A stretch of DNA of 64,000 bases from positions 1 to 64,000 of the forward strand of contig NZ_WWCS01000010.1 in the NCBI RefSeq assembly GCF_009857535.1. Reading direction: 5' to 3'. The number at the start of each line of letters is the position of its first letter. Position 1 is the stretch's first letter. A model generated the notes under the pieces. It saw only the letters and a list, made by a program, of their open reading frames with translations, was not told where the DNA came from and did no database searches. A program made the translations under genes and the position numbers. Shown in pieces: positions 36,393 through 44,876 of the stretch. The stretch comes from Duganella margarita. GTDB lineage: Bacteria > Pseudomonadota > Gammaproteobacteria > Burkholderiales > Burkholderiaceae_D.

Positions 36393-37349
36393 CTACAAGG
36401 TCAAGTAATCGCTGATCGCCAGTTCCAGGCTGCGCGTGGTCGAAGTCAAGTGTGCCTTGCCGCCGTACGGCAGCGTGGCGCGTTCCTTGATGTGGCCGAA
36501 TGGCAACCCGGTCAGGACCGGGATCGGCAGCGTGGCGCGCAGGTAGGCCAGCATGGCTTCGAAGTCGTAGCCGTTGTCCATCGCGTTCAGCTTGTATCCG
36601 GAGAAATCGCCCAGCACCAGTGCCTGCTGGTCATCCAGCGCGCCGGCGTAGAACAGTTGCAGCACCATGCGCTCCACCCGGTATGGGTGCTCGCTGATGT
36701 CCTCAATGAAGCAGATTCCACCCGCCAGCGCCTGGAAATACGGCGTGCCGAGCAGGCTGACCATCATCGCCAGGTTGCCGCCCCACAGCTTGCCGCTGAC
36801 ATCCACCACCGGATTATCCGAACCGCCCTCTGCCACGACGCCGCGCACCGCGTGTACCGGCCCGCGCAGGCAGTCCCAGAACTGCTTGATGGTATAGGCC
36901 ACCGGCTCGTCGCGGGTGAAGTCGTCGCACATCATCGGCCCGCCGAAGCTGGTGCGGCCGGTCTGCCTGAACAGCGGCATCTGGAAGGCGGTGAAATCGC
37001 TGTAGCCGACGAACAGCTTGCCGCTGTCGGCCATCTTGCCAAAGTCGATCATCGGCAGCAGGCGCGACATGCCATACGAGCCGCGCACTGCCATCACAAT
37101 CTGCACCGCCGGATCGGCGGCGGCGGCGTTCAGTTGCGCCAGGCGCCACTCGTCGGTGCCGCCAAAGCGCTGGAATTGTTTGTCGTCGTCGTAGTAGTTA
37201 TGGACCAGGAAGCCCTGCTGTTCCAGACGCTGCACGCCACGCTGCAAGGCGTCGTTGTCCGGCGGACGGCCGCTCGGTGCGGCAATCGCGATACCGATTT
37301 TGGATGTACTCAAAATGTCTCTGTCAGTGATGGGTGCCGCTGCCGGCAC
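36393..37349 (-). CDS. LD-carboxypeptidase family protein (S66, LdcA-like)
   Basis: 318 residues. S66 peptidases cleave the L,D bond of muropeptide tetrapeptides in cytoplasmic murein recycling. APSGRPPD near 24-31, AVRGSYGMSRLLPMID (88-102) and GYSDFT with the presumed nucleophile Ser117 match the family; a Glu and a His of the Ser-Glu-His triad are expected near the C-terminus (GEGISCFIEDISEH-like region). No signal peptide. The start overlaps the preceding alpha/beta hydrolase gene by 26 bp. Confidence 0.85.
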   Translation of the reverse strand: MPAAAPITDRDILSTSKIGIAIAAPSGRPPDNDALQRGVQRLEQQGFLVHNYYDDDKQFQRFGGTDEWRLAQLNAAAADPAVQIVMAVRGSYGMSRLLPMIDFGKMADSGKLFVGYSDFTAFQMPLFRQTGRTSFGGPMMCDDFTRDEPVAYTIKQFWDCLRGPVHAVRGVVAEGGSDNPVVDVSGKLWGGNLAMMVSLLGTPYFQALAGGICFIEDISEHPYRVERMVLQLFYAGALDDQQALVLGDFSGYKLNAMDNGYDFEAMLAYLRATLPIPVLTGLPFGHIKERATLPYGGKAHLTSTTRSLELAISDYLTL

Positions 37350-38271
37350 GATGCGGCGTCAGCGGAGGAAGTTCCGGCGCCATATTACCGCGCAGATGAT
37401 GGTCGAGCAAGGCTAGCAGGCGTTCGATCAGCTGCGCCGGCAGGTCGTGACCCATGCCCTCTATTACCTCCAACCGTGCTCCGGGTATGGCCTGCGCGGT
37501 GTCCACGCCGCAGGCCACCGGCACCAGCGGATCGGCCGCGCCGTGGATCACCAGCGAAGGACAGCGTATCTTGCGCAATAGCGGCGTGCGGTCGCCCGAA
37601 GCGACAATTGCCACCAGCTGGCGCGCCACGCCGTCCGGATTGGCACCACGATCCATCGCGCGTTCGATATTGGCGCGCATCACCCGCTCAGGCGTGGGAA
37701 AGGATGGACTGCCGATCACCCGGTAGACGTTGACCACCCGTTCCACCACCGCCTTGCGGTCGGACGGGTCGGCCGACCGCATCATGGCGTTGCGCGCCGC
37801 CGCCGTCGGGCCAGGCAAGCCGCGCCTGCCGCTGCTGGACATGATGGAAGTGAGGCTGAGCGTGCGCGCGCCAAAACGCGCCGCGAAGATCTGGGCGATC
37901 ATGCCGCCCATGGACACGCCGACCACGTGCGCCTGCGCGATGCCCAGCGCATCGAGCAGGCCGGCCGCATCGTCGGCCATGTCGTGCAGCGTGTAGCCGC
38001 TGGTCTGCTTCAGGCCAAACAGGGATTTCAGATACGCCCACACCAGGTTGGGCTTTTTATGCTGGTGGAATTTGGTGGACAGACCGATGTCGCGGTTGTC
38101 GAAGCGGATCACGTAGTAGCCCTGCTCCACCAGGCCGTCGACCAGATCCTCCGGCCAGGCGATCAGCTGCATGCCCAGGCCCATGATCAGCAGCACCGGC
38201 GGATCGAGCGGACTTCCGCTGGTTTCGTAGGCAATCGTGATGCCGTTTACTTGTGCGGTAGCCAAGACCAT
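37324..38271 (-). CDS. Alpha/beta hydrolase
   Basis: 315 residues. Typical alpha/beta-hydrolase order: LLIMGLGMQLIAWP oxyanion region near 27-40, FDNRDIGLS at 57-65, nucleophile elbow VGVSMGGMIAQ with Ser120, acid in GAADPLVP, and catalytic His in GMGHDLP near residue 280. This FDNRD-bearing subgroup is common in proteobacteria and is usually unassigned (esterase or lactonase-like). The C-terminal tail overlaps the LD-carboxypeptidase start by 26 bp. The substrate is unknown. Confidence 0.85.
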   Translation of the reverse strand: MVLATAQVNGITIAYETSGSPLDPPVLLIMGLGMQLIAWPEDLVDGLVEQGYYVIRFDNRDIGLSTKFHQHKKPNLVWAYLKSLFGLKQTSGYTLHDMADDAAGLLDALGIAQAHVVGVSMGGMIAQIFAARFGARTLSLTSIMSSSGRRGLPGPTAAARNAMMRSADPSDRKAVVERVVNVYRVIGSPSFPTPERVMRANIERAMDRGANPDGVARQLVAIVASGDRTPLLRKIRCPSLVIHGAADPLVPVACGVDTAQAIPGARLEVIEGMGHDLPAQLIERLLALLDHHLRGNMAPELPPLTPHRAGSGTHH

Positions 38272-38306
38272 CTCCCAGATAACACCCGGGATTCAGCATA
38301 CCATTT

Positions 38307-38792
38307 TTATTCTGCCGTGGCGCGCCTGGCAGCGGTGGCTGCCGCGCGACGGGCGGCAAAGAATTTCTTCAGCATGGCGCCGCACTCCTCGGCCATGACG
38401 CCGCCGACGATGTCGGTGTGGTGATTCAGCTGCTCCTGCTGAAACAGGTTGAGCACCGAGCCGCAGGCGCCGGTCTTGGGATCGCTGGCGCCAAACACCA
38501 CTTTTGCGAGCCGCGCATGCATCATTGCGCCGGAACACATCACGCATGGCTCCAGCGTGACATACAACTCACAGCCGGGAAGCCGGTAGTTCCCCAGCTT
38601 TTCGGCGGCGGCGCGCAAGGCGACGATTTCCGCGTGCGCGGTCGGATCGTGCTTGCCGATCGGCTGATTGCAACCGACCGCGATCACCTCGCCGTCCTTG
38701 ACGACGACGGCGCCTACCGGCACCTCGCCGAGGTCCCACGCTTGCTGCGCCTGTTCCAGCGCCAGCTGCATGAAGGCCGTATCAGACACCAT
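38307..38792 (-). CDS. tadA: tRNA adenosine(34) deaminase
   Basis: 161 residues. Deaminates A34 of tRNA-Arg(ACG) to inosine. The zinc site is complete: HAEI with His53 and Glu55, and PCVMCSGAM with Cys83 and Cys86. The FGASDPKTGACGS segment is typical of TadA and separates it from guanine deaminases. The Ala/Arg-rich C-terminal tail (about 15 residues) exceeds the E. coli enzyme. It overlaps queD by 11 bp, so two tRNA wobble-modification pathways share one transcript. Confidence 0.93.
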   Translation of the reverse strand: MVSDTAFMQLALEQAQQAWDLGEVPVGAVVVKDGEVIAVGCNQPIGKHDPTAHAEIVALRAAAEKLGNYRLPGCELYVTLEPCVMCSGAMMHARLAKVVFGASDPKTGACGSVLNLFQQEQLNHHTDIVGGVMAEECGAMLKKFFAARRAAATAARRATAE

Positions 38793-39231
38793 CGGTGATC
38801 TCGGCCCAGCAATTAGGGGTTTCGTGCAGCACCAGCTTGTGCAGGTGCAGGCCGGTGCCGTAGCGGTCCTTGTAGGCCGCCTTGAGGATGTCGAACGCCA
38901 CGCGCGCCAGGTTTTCCACGGTCGGAATGCGGTCGATCACCACGGTCTTGTGGTCCGGCAGCGACGCCAGGAACTCGCGCACCGCGTTGTCCTTCTCGTA
39001 GACGATGAAGGCGTGATCCCAGACATCGACCAGGTGTTCCTTGGCCAGCGACTTGATGTCGGAGAAATCCATGATCATGCCGTTGTCGGAACTGCCTTCA
39101 ACGTCGATGACAGCGCCGGTCAGCGTGATTTCCAGCGTGTAGCGGTGACCGTGCAGGTTGCGGCACTGGCTCTTGTGGTCGGGAATACGGTGGCCGGCGT
39201 CAAATTCCAGCTTGCGGGTGATGGTCAGCAT
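38782..39231 (-). CDS. queD: 6-carboxy-5,6,7,8-tetrahydropterin synthase
   Basis: 149 residues, 6-pyruvoyl-tetrahydropterin synthase fold. Converts dihydroneopterin triphosphate to carboxytetrahydropterin on the queuosine/preQ0 pathway. Zinc ligands His14, His27 and His29 (NLHGHRY) and catalytic Cys23 are in place, as are the DFSDIK and DHAFI motifs and the C-terminal LHETPNCWAE. It lies 3 bp after queE and overlaps tadA. queC and queF are not in the window. Confidence 0.94.
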   Translation of the reverse strand: MLTITRKLEFDAGHRIPDHKSQCRNLHGHRYTLEITLTGAVIDVEGSSDNGMIMDFSDIKSLAKEHLVDVWDHAFIVYEKDNAVREFLASLPDHKTVVIDRIPTVENLARVAFDILKAAYKDRYGTGLHLHKLVLHETPNCWAEITDGV

Positions 39232-39234
39232 TGA

Positions 39235-39870
39235 TTAGGGTATCTGTAAAAGTTTATGGGTTTGCAAGCTCAGCTTCCATTTCGGGTTGCGCTTGCAGGT
39301 CTCGATCGCGAGTTTGGTATTGAACTCGGCCAGCGGGCCATCCATGGCCTGCACGAAGAAATTCTCGAAGTCCAGTTGCTCGTAGGCCGACAAATCCTGA
39401 TTGGTCTGCGGGATCACGACCTTGATTTCGCTGCCTTTTTTGACCACCAGTTCCGAGCCCATTTTGGGGCTGACGCAGATCCAGTCGACGCCGTCCGGCA
39501 CCGGCAGCGTGCCATTGGTTTCAATCGCGATGGTAAAGCCGACCGCGTGCATGGCGTCGATCAGCGGCTTATCCAGTTGCAGCAGCGGCTCGCCGCCAGT
39601 GAACACCACATACTTGCTGGCGGTATAAGTTTCCGGCCACAGCGCATTGATGGTCGCGGCCAGTTCCTCAGGCGACTTGAATTTGCCGCCGCCTTCGCCG
39701 TCGGTACCGACAAAATCGGTATCGCAGAACTGGCAAATGGCGCTGGCGCGGTCGCTTTCGCGGCCGGTCCACAGGTTGCAGCCGGAAAAGCGGCAGAACA
39801 CCGCCGGACGGCCGGCGTGGGCGCCCTCACCCTGCAACGTGTAGAAAATCTCTTTGATGCTGTAAGTCAC
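39235..39870 (-). CDS. queE: 7-carboxy-7-deazaguanine synthase, CX14CX2C subtype
   Basis: 211 residues. Radical-SAM enzyme that contracts carboxytetrahydropterin to 7-carboxy-7-deazaguanine. Instead of the common CX3CX2C loop, the cysteines are at 31, 46 and 49 (CX14CX2C), the extended cluster loop known for the Burkholderia multivorans enzyme. FTGGEPLLQ and IETNGTLP are typical. GTG 39870 is taken as start: AGGA lies 7 bases upstream and MTYSIKEIFYTLQGEG is the family start. First gene of queE-queD-tadA. Confidence 0.93.
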   Translation of the reverse strand: MTYSIKEIFYTLQGEGAHAGRPAVFCRFSGCNLWTGRESDRASAICQFCDTDFVGTDGEGGGKFKSPEELAATINALWPETYTASKYVVFTGGEPLLQLDKPLIDAMHAVGFTIAIETNGTLPVPDGVDWICVSPKMGSELVVKKGSEIKVVIPQTNQDLSAYEQLDFENFFVQAMDGPLAEFNTKLAIETCKRNPKWKLSLQTHKLLQIP

Positions 39871-39896
39871 GATAATTCCTGATAGGACAACCCTCA

Positions 39897-39902
39897 ATTA
39901 TA
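39897..39902 (-). promoter_or_regulatory. Promoter -10 element for queE-queD-tadA
   Basis: Perfect TATAAT on the minus strand, about 27 bp upstream of the GTG start of queE, so the leader would be only about 20 nt. The best -35 candidate (TTCCGG, 17-bp spacer) is poor. The 142-bp gap between queE and the divergent kinase gene holds nothing else clear; a preQ1 riboswitch was not recognised. Confidence 0.45.
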
Positions 39903-40012
39903 TCCCACGCCACAGATTTCCGGAAAGCATGCCCAGATCTTGACATTTCACAAAGCTTCCAGCCGGCAAGGGGACTAAGGTCATATGTGGGTCCACTCTG
40001 GAAAGATACACC

Positions 40013-40792
40013 ATGAGACATGCGCCGCCCCTGCTGGAAATCGACGTCATCTGCGCCAGTGTCTGCGTGCTGGCTTGTGCCACCTGCTTGTGGCTGTGGT
40101 GGCGACAGCGCCTCCATACGCTGCGGGCACTGAAGGAAGCGCGCCGCCAGGTGGCGCGCCTGGGCGCCAGCCAGCAGTCGCTGCGCGACGCCGAACGCCG
40201 CCGCATCGCCCGCGACCTGCATGATGATCTCGGCCAGCAACTGCTGGCGCTCGGCCTGGACACCGCCGCGCTGGCGCGCCAATATCCGGCCCTGCAGGCG
40301 CCGCTGGACCGCCTGGCGCAGCGTGTCCAGCACGCCACGCGGGCCATGCGCGCGATTGTCGACGACTTGCCGGCCGAGGCGCTGGAATCCGGCCTGGAAG
40401 GCGCGGTCCAGCAGCAGATCGACCAGTTCGCCCGCCTGAGCGGCATCCGCTGCCGGCTCGAGGCCGCGCCGGACGCCTTTGCCGGCCGCGCCGGGCACGG
40501 CATGGACAACGTCGTCTACCGCGTGCTGCAAGAATCGCTGAGCAACATCGTGCGCCACGCCCAGGCGTCGGAAGTGTGCGTGCGCCTGCGCCGCCAGGAA
40601 CACAGCCTGAGCCTGACCGTGCGCGACAACGGCGTCGGCCTGCCGCAGCCCAAGGCGATCCTCGGCGCCGGCCGCCGCAGCCACGGCCTGCGCGGCATCG
40701 CCCAGCGCGTGGCCGAAGCCGGCGGCCGCTTTGACATCGCCAGCGAACCCGGCGCGGGAACGGCGCTGACCATGTCCTTCCCTCTTGCATAA
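40013..40792 (+). CDS. Membrane-anchored NarL-type sensor histidine kinase
   Basis: 259 residues. One N-terminal membrane helix (about 11-30), a short coiled linker, then the HisKA_3 dimerisation helix with RRRIARDLHDDLGQQL (phospho-acceptor His70) and a HATPase domain with LQESLSNIVRHAQA, DNGVGLP and HGLRGIAQR. It has no recognisable periplasmic sensor. No response regulator is adjacent; the downstream gene is a PAS-diguanylate cyclase 18 bp away, so it is an orphan kinase that may signal to a distant regulator. Confidence 0.86.
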   Translation: MRHAPPLLEIDVICASVCVLACATCLWLWWRQRLHTLRALKEARRQVARLGASQQSLRDAERRRIARDLHDDLGQQLLALGLDTAALARQYPALQAPLDRLAQRVQHATRAMRAIVDDLPAEALESGLEGAVQQQIDQFARLSGIRCRLEAAPDAFAGRAGHGMDNVVYRVLQESLSNIVRHAQASEVCVRLRRQEHSLSLTVRDNGVGLPQPKAILGAGRRSHGLRGIAQRVAEAGGRFDIASEPGAGTALTMSFPLA

Positions 40793-40810
40793 AAACCACC
40801 AAGGCGCGTT

Positions 40811-41796
<986 letters not shown>

Positions 41797-41815
<19 letters not shown>

Positions 41816-43509
41816 GCAATCGCCACCGGCATGTTCTGGCCGATCAATGCAATCCCCTCGGCCGACTCCGAGAATCCCAGCAGCACCTGCGCGCGCGTCA
41901 CATGGTTGGCCATTGCATCGGTCCAGAACTGCAGGCCGGAGGCTTCCGGCGCGCGGTGCAGTACGTTATTGTAGAGCAGCGTGACAAAGGTGGCGTCGCT
42001 GGCATCGGCGCCGTAGGTACGCAAGAATTCGGCGCTGTAGGCAAAACCGTTGGCAATCGCCTCCAGCGGCGTCCCGTGATCAATATGGTAAAGCCAGAAG
42101 CCCATGCCGGCGTCGTCCGGCGCGCGGTTAAGGGCGGCAACGTAAAGCCGGTAGATGCTGCCGGCCGTGCCGGCCGTGTCCAGCGCCAGGCCGCCGTCGG
42201 CAAACGCCAGGCGCTCAACGCCGGTCAGCAGATCGGTGGCGCCGTTGGCGCGGGTATCGGTCAAGGTCACCGTCGAACCGCTGGCAGACAGCGAATAGTT
42301 GGCGCTGCCGCCGGTCAGCTGCAGCGTGTCCAGGCCGCTGCCGCCGACCACCAGCTGGTTGCCGCCGCCGGCCGTCAGCACATCGTTGGTACCCGTGCCG
42401 ACCAACAACGAACTGTAGTTGGACAACTGAATGCTGGTGTCGCTGAACTGCAAGCGGGAAATGCCTTGCAAGGTGTCGACGCCGTCGCCGCTGACGTTCA
42501 GCGCGCCGAGCGTGCCGAACAGTGAATAGGACGCCAGCGACTTGCTGAATACCACCGTATCGCTGCCGCCGTTGCCGGCGATCTGGTCGTTGCCGGCGCC
42601 TTCGTAAATCACATCGTTGCCGGCGCCGCCGATAATCACATTGCCGGCCGCATTGGCGTAGATGGTCGAGCCGCCGCTGCCGGCAATCGCCCGCTCGATG
42701 GTGACGTTATAGGCGATCGAGATATTGTAGTAGCCCGGCGCCGTCGAGCTGAAGGTGCCGGCATTCAGGTTGATCAGCGTGGCGCCGGTGCAGGCGGAAA
42801 AATCGAAGGTATCGGCGCCGCCCGCATCCCAGATGCATTGCAGCGCGGCGTCCTTGCTGAAGCTGTACGTGTCGGCGCCGGTGTGGTAGCTCATGTTGGC
42901 GCCATACAAATATTGCATGGCCTGGATGTCGTACAGCATCGGCGTGATGCCGTAATTGCCATTCAGCTTGAAGCCGGCGCCGACGTTATACGACATCTGG
43001 GAATAATCGATATTGTCGGTGGCGGCCGGCAGGAACGGACCGTCGATCTCGCCGCCGGTCGAATTGTAGTTGCCCGGATGCTTGAGGCCTAGCGTGTGGC
43101 CAATCTCATGGATCAGCACCGACATGCCGAAATCGCCGTCGGCAAAATTGAAATTGTAGCGGTCCTGGTTGTTGGTGTACAACGACGTATTGTAGTTGCG
43201 GCCGTCCGGCAGGTAGGCATAGCCGCTGCTGGACTGCCCCTGGTCATTGGTGCCGAGCTCGATATCGCCGCCGGCCGACACTTCCTGGAACGCAATGTTG
43301 GCTACCGCCGCCCAGGTGGAAAGCGCCTGGCGCACGCCCTGCTGCTGCACCGCATCCATCGGCGCGAAACCGTTGGCGTCTTCCATGGTGGCGCCGTCCG
43401 GCACGCTCGTCAGAAAGCTATAGGTTAACGACACCGGCTGGCCCGCCGTGGTGTTCCAGCTACTATAGACCAGCGAATCAATCGCATTAATTCCGGTTGT
43501 CAGACTCAT
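41797..43509 (-). CDS. Serralysin-like RTX metalloprotease (M10) with DUF4214
   Basis: 570 residues, no N-terminal signal, as expected for type I secretion. The zinc motif HEIGHTLGLKHP is at 134-145 and the Met-turn SQMSY at 170-174. RTX nonapeptide repeats follow (GGAGNDVIYEGAGNDQIAG near 296-314), then beta-rich sequence and a DUF4214 module (about 450-555: YVAALNRAPDDAGMGFW and HRAPEASGLQFW). Secreted calcium-stabilised protease. No ABC/MFP/TolC exporter genes or inhibitor are adjacent. It lies downstream of a small conserved gene and a secreted nuclease on the same strand. Confidence 0.9.
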
Positions 43510-43550
43510 TACGCTATCTCAGGCAGTTACACATTACTTGCAGAATAGCA

Positions 43551-43799
43551 TCATTCGAAGGGATTGGCGACGATGGTGGTGACCGGCGGCGGCAATTTGT
43601 CCGGCAATTGCTGCGCCTCAAGCTTCGCCACCACATCGGCCAGCAACTGCTGCAGCGCGCGGGCGTCGGCCAGGCCGGCCTGGTCTGCGGTAAGGTCGAT
43701 ATCGCCATGAATGGCGATGCGATCCAGGCGATTCTCGATGCACAGGCCGCCGATGTTCAGCACGTCCGACTCGTTTTGATACGGTACGAATTTCTTCAT
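43551..43799 (-). CDS. Conserved hypothetical protein, 82 aa
   Basis: 82 residues, acidic, with no signal or membrane segment. The sequence (MKKFVPYQNESDV, ENRLDRIAIHGDIDLTADQAG) looks like a small family often seen in betaproteobacteria, but no function is known to me. Its start overlaps the nuclease stop (TAATG, 43797-43801), so translation is coupled. Size, acidity and coupling to a secreted nuclease could fit an inhibitor or immunity-like role, but this is only a suggestion. Confidence 0.75.
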   Translation of the reverse strand: MKKFVPYQNESDVLNIGGLCIENRLDRIAIHGDIDLTADQAGLADARALQQLLADVVAKLEAQQLPDKLPPPVTTIVANPFE

Positions 43800-44584
43800 T
43801 ATTTACTCCCCGTCTTGCGTTGACGCACATTGGCCACGCGCAGCATCACGGTTTTTTGCGCCGGCGTCAGCGATGGCAACAGATTGATGCCGATCTTGTC
43901 TTCCAGCTGGGCGATGCTCAGCAGCTCATATTGGGCGTCGGCGTGATTTTCGATAAAGAACGCGGCGCCGGCGCGCTGGCGCGGGCTGTACACCAGTTTA
44001 TACAAATGCGTCGGCACCAGCACATTGCCGACTTTCTGCAGATTGCCGCCAATGAAAGCCGGGCCGGTCACCACATACAGATCGCCCTCCTTCTGCGCCA
44101 TCTTGCGCACCACGCCCTCAATGCCGGCCCAGATATGGCGGTTGACCTCGCTATCCTGCGGCACCATGTTGGCCAGCGTAAAGCTCTCGTGCTGGGTGGC
44201 GCGGTCCGGCATATCGCCGTTCGGCGCCATGTGGCCGCGGTCGTAGCCGCTACGGGCGTAATCGGACAACTCGGCGCGGGCCGAGGCCGGCAGCCGTGAT
44301 TCAGGATGGAAGGAATTTTCGCGCGACAAGGTCTTGGCGGCATCGACGTTTTCCGCCGTCAGGTGTTCCGCCGACCACAGCGGCGTCCGCGTCACGCCAC
44401 TGTGCATCACGCCGAATACGCCGTAGCACAGTTCGGTCGTGGCGGCCGCCATTTTACTGTTGCGAATTTCCGGCAGGCGGCCGTCGACGTAGAACGCGGG
44501 ACAGTTACCGGCCGCGGCCAGTCCGGCCGCCAGCAGGCCGCACACCAGCGTGGCGGCGGCCACGGAACGCTGTATCAGATGCAT
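43799..44584 (-). CDS. Secreted DNA/RNA non-specific endonuclease (NUC1/EndA family)
   Basis: 261 residues. Signal peptide 1-25 (hydrophobic run, cleavage near GLAAAG). The betabetaalpha-metal nuclease motif DRGHMAP lies at 115-121 with catalytic His118. NRHIWAGIEG supplies the metal-binding Asn and Glu. Degrades DNA and RNA outside the cytoplasm for nutrient recovery or antagonism. ATG 44584 was chosen because the signal peptide begins there; the frame stays open upstream through a terminator hairpin to an ATG at 44680, which is unlikely to be used. Confidence 0.9.
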   Translation of the reverse strand: MHLIQRSVAAATLVCGLLAAGLAAAGNCPAFYVDGRLPEIRNSKMAAATTELCYGVFGVMHSGVTRTPLWSAEHLTAENVDAAKTLSRENSFHPESRLPASARAELSDYARSGYDRGHMAPNGDMPDRATQHESFTLANMVPQDSEVNRHIWAGIEGVVRKMAQKEGDLYVVTGPAFIGGNLQKVGNVLVPTHLYKLVYSPRQRAGAAFFIENHADAQYELLSIAQLEDKIGINLLPSLTPAQKTVMLRVANVRQRKTGSK

Positions 44585-44641
44585 AGATTTCCAAGGGTAA
44601 AAAAGTTGGCCGCATTCTAGCCGAGCCCCCGGGAAACAAAA

Positions 44642-44671
44642 AGGGCCGGCGTTCAATCGAACGCCGGCCCT
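44642..44671 (-). terminator. Rho-independent terminator, minus strand
   Basis: A perfect 13-bp GC-rich inverted repeat (arms 44642-44654 and 44659-44671, loop of 4) is followed on the minus strand by TTTTTGTTT. This is a strong intrinsic terminator for transcription moving leftward, yet no gene ends here: it lies upstream of the nuclease start (44584). It therefore ends a short transcript or attenuates the nuclease gene. Confidence 0.8.
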
Positions 44672-44728
44672 CTCAAACATCCAGCCCTACCAAGGCAATG
44701 TTTTGATATTTCAAATGCAGCAACACTG
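44642..44728 (-). ncRNA. Candidate small RNA or attenuated leader upstream of the nuclease gene
   Basis: A minus-strand promoter (-10 at 44735-44740) and a strong intrinsic terminator (44642-44671) bracket about 90 nt with no convincing open reading frame. The transcript would end in the terminator hairpin. It could be a free sRNA or a leader that controls readthrough into the nuclease/small protein/protease genes. Not matched to any known RNA family from memory. Confidence 0.45.
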
Positions 44729-44734
44729 GTGTTA

Positions 44735-44764
44735 ATTATACTTCGAACTCCCCCGGTGCCGCAA
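44735..44764 (-). promoter_or_regulatory. Minus-strand promoter for the candidate small RNA
   Basis: Perfect TATAAT -10 (44735-44740) with TTGCGG (44759-44764) 18 bp upstream. The -10 is consensus; the -35 matches three of six bases. It lies in the AT-rich 292-bp gap 44585-44876. Confidence 0.45.
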
Positions 44765-44812
44765 GCTGTTGCGTAGGTCAAAAATATATTCATTCTATTA
44801 AGAAATATTACT

Positions 44813-44840
44813 TTGTTGCCATGGGTTGTCAGGCTACACT
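44813..44840 (+). promoter_or_regulatory. Sigma-70-like promoter for the chemoreceptor gene
   Basis: TTGTTG (44813-44818) and TACACT (44835-44840) with a 16-bp spacer, in AT-rich DNA. Transcription would start near 44847, 30 bp before the ATG at 44877. A flagellar sigma-28 site was not recognised. Confidence 0.4.
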
Positions 44841-44876
44841 TTACATTCTCACTGGCAACTAACAATAAAACAAATC

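Noticed and set aside
39940..39945. Perfect TTGACA before the NarL-type kinase
   Set aside because: No acceptable -10 hexamer lies 15-19 bp downstream.
42361..42661. Repeated GGxGxD-coding units considered as a DNA repeat array
   Set aside because: They are RTX calcium-binding repeats within the protease coding sequence.
44653..44865. 70-codon minus-strand frame in the gap before the chemoreceptor
   Set aside because: No ribosome site or family resemblance, and it runs through the promoter and terminator of the candidate small RNA.
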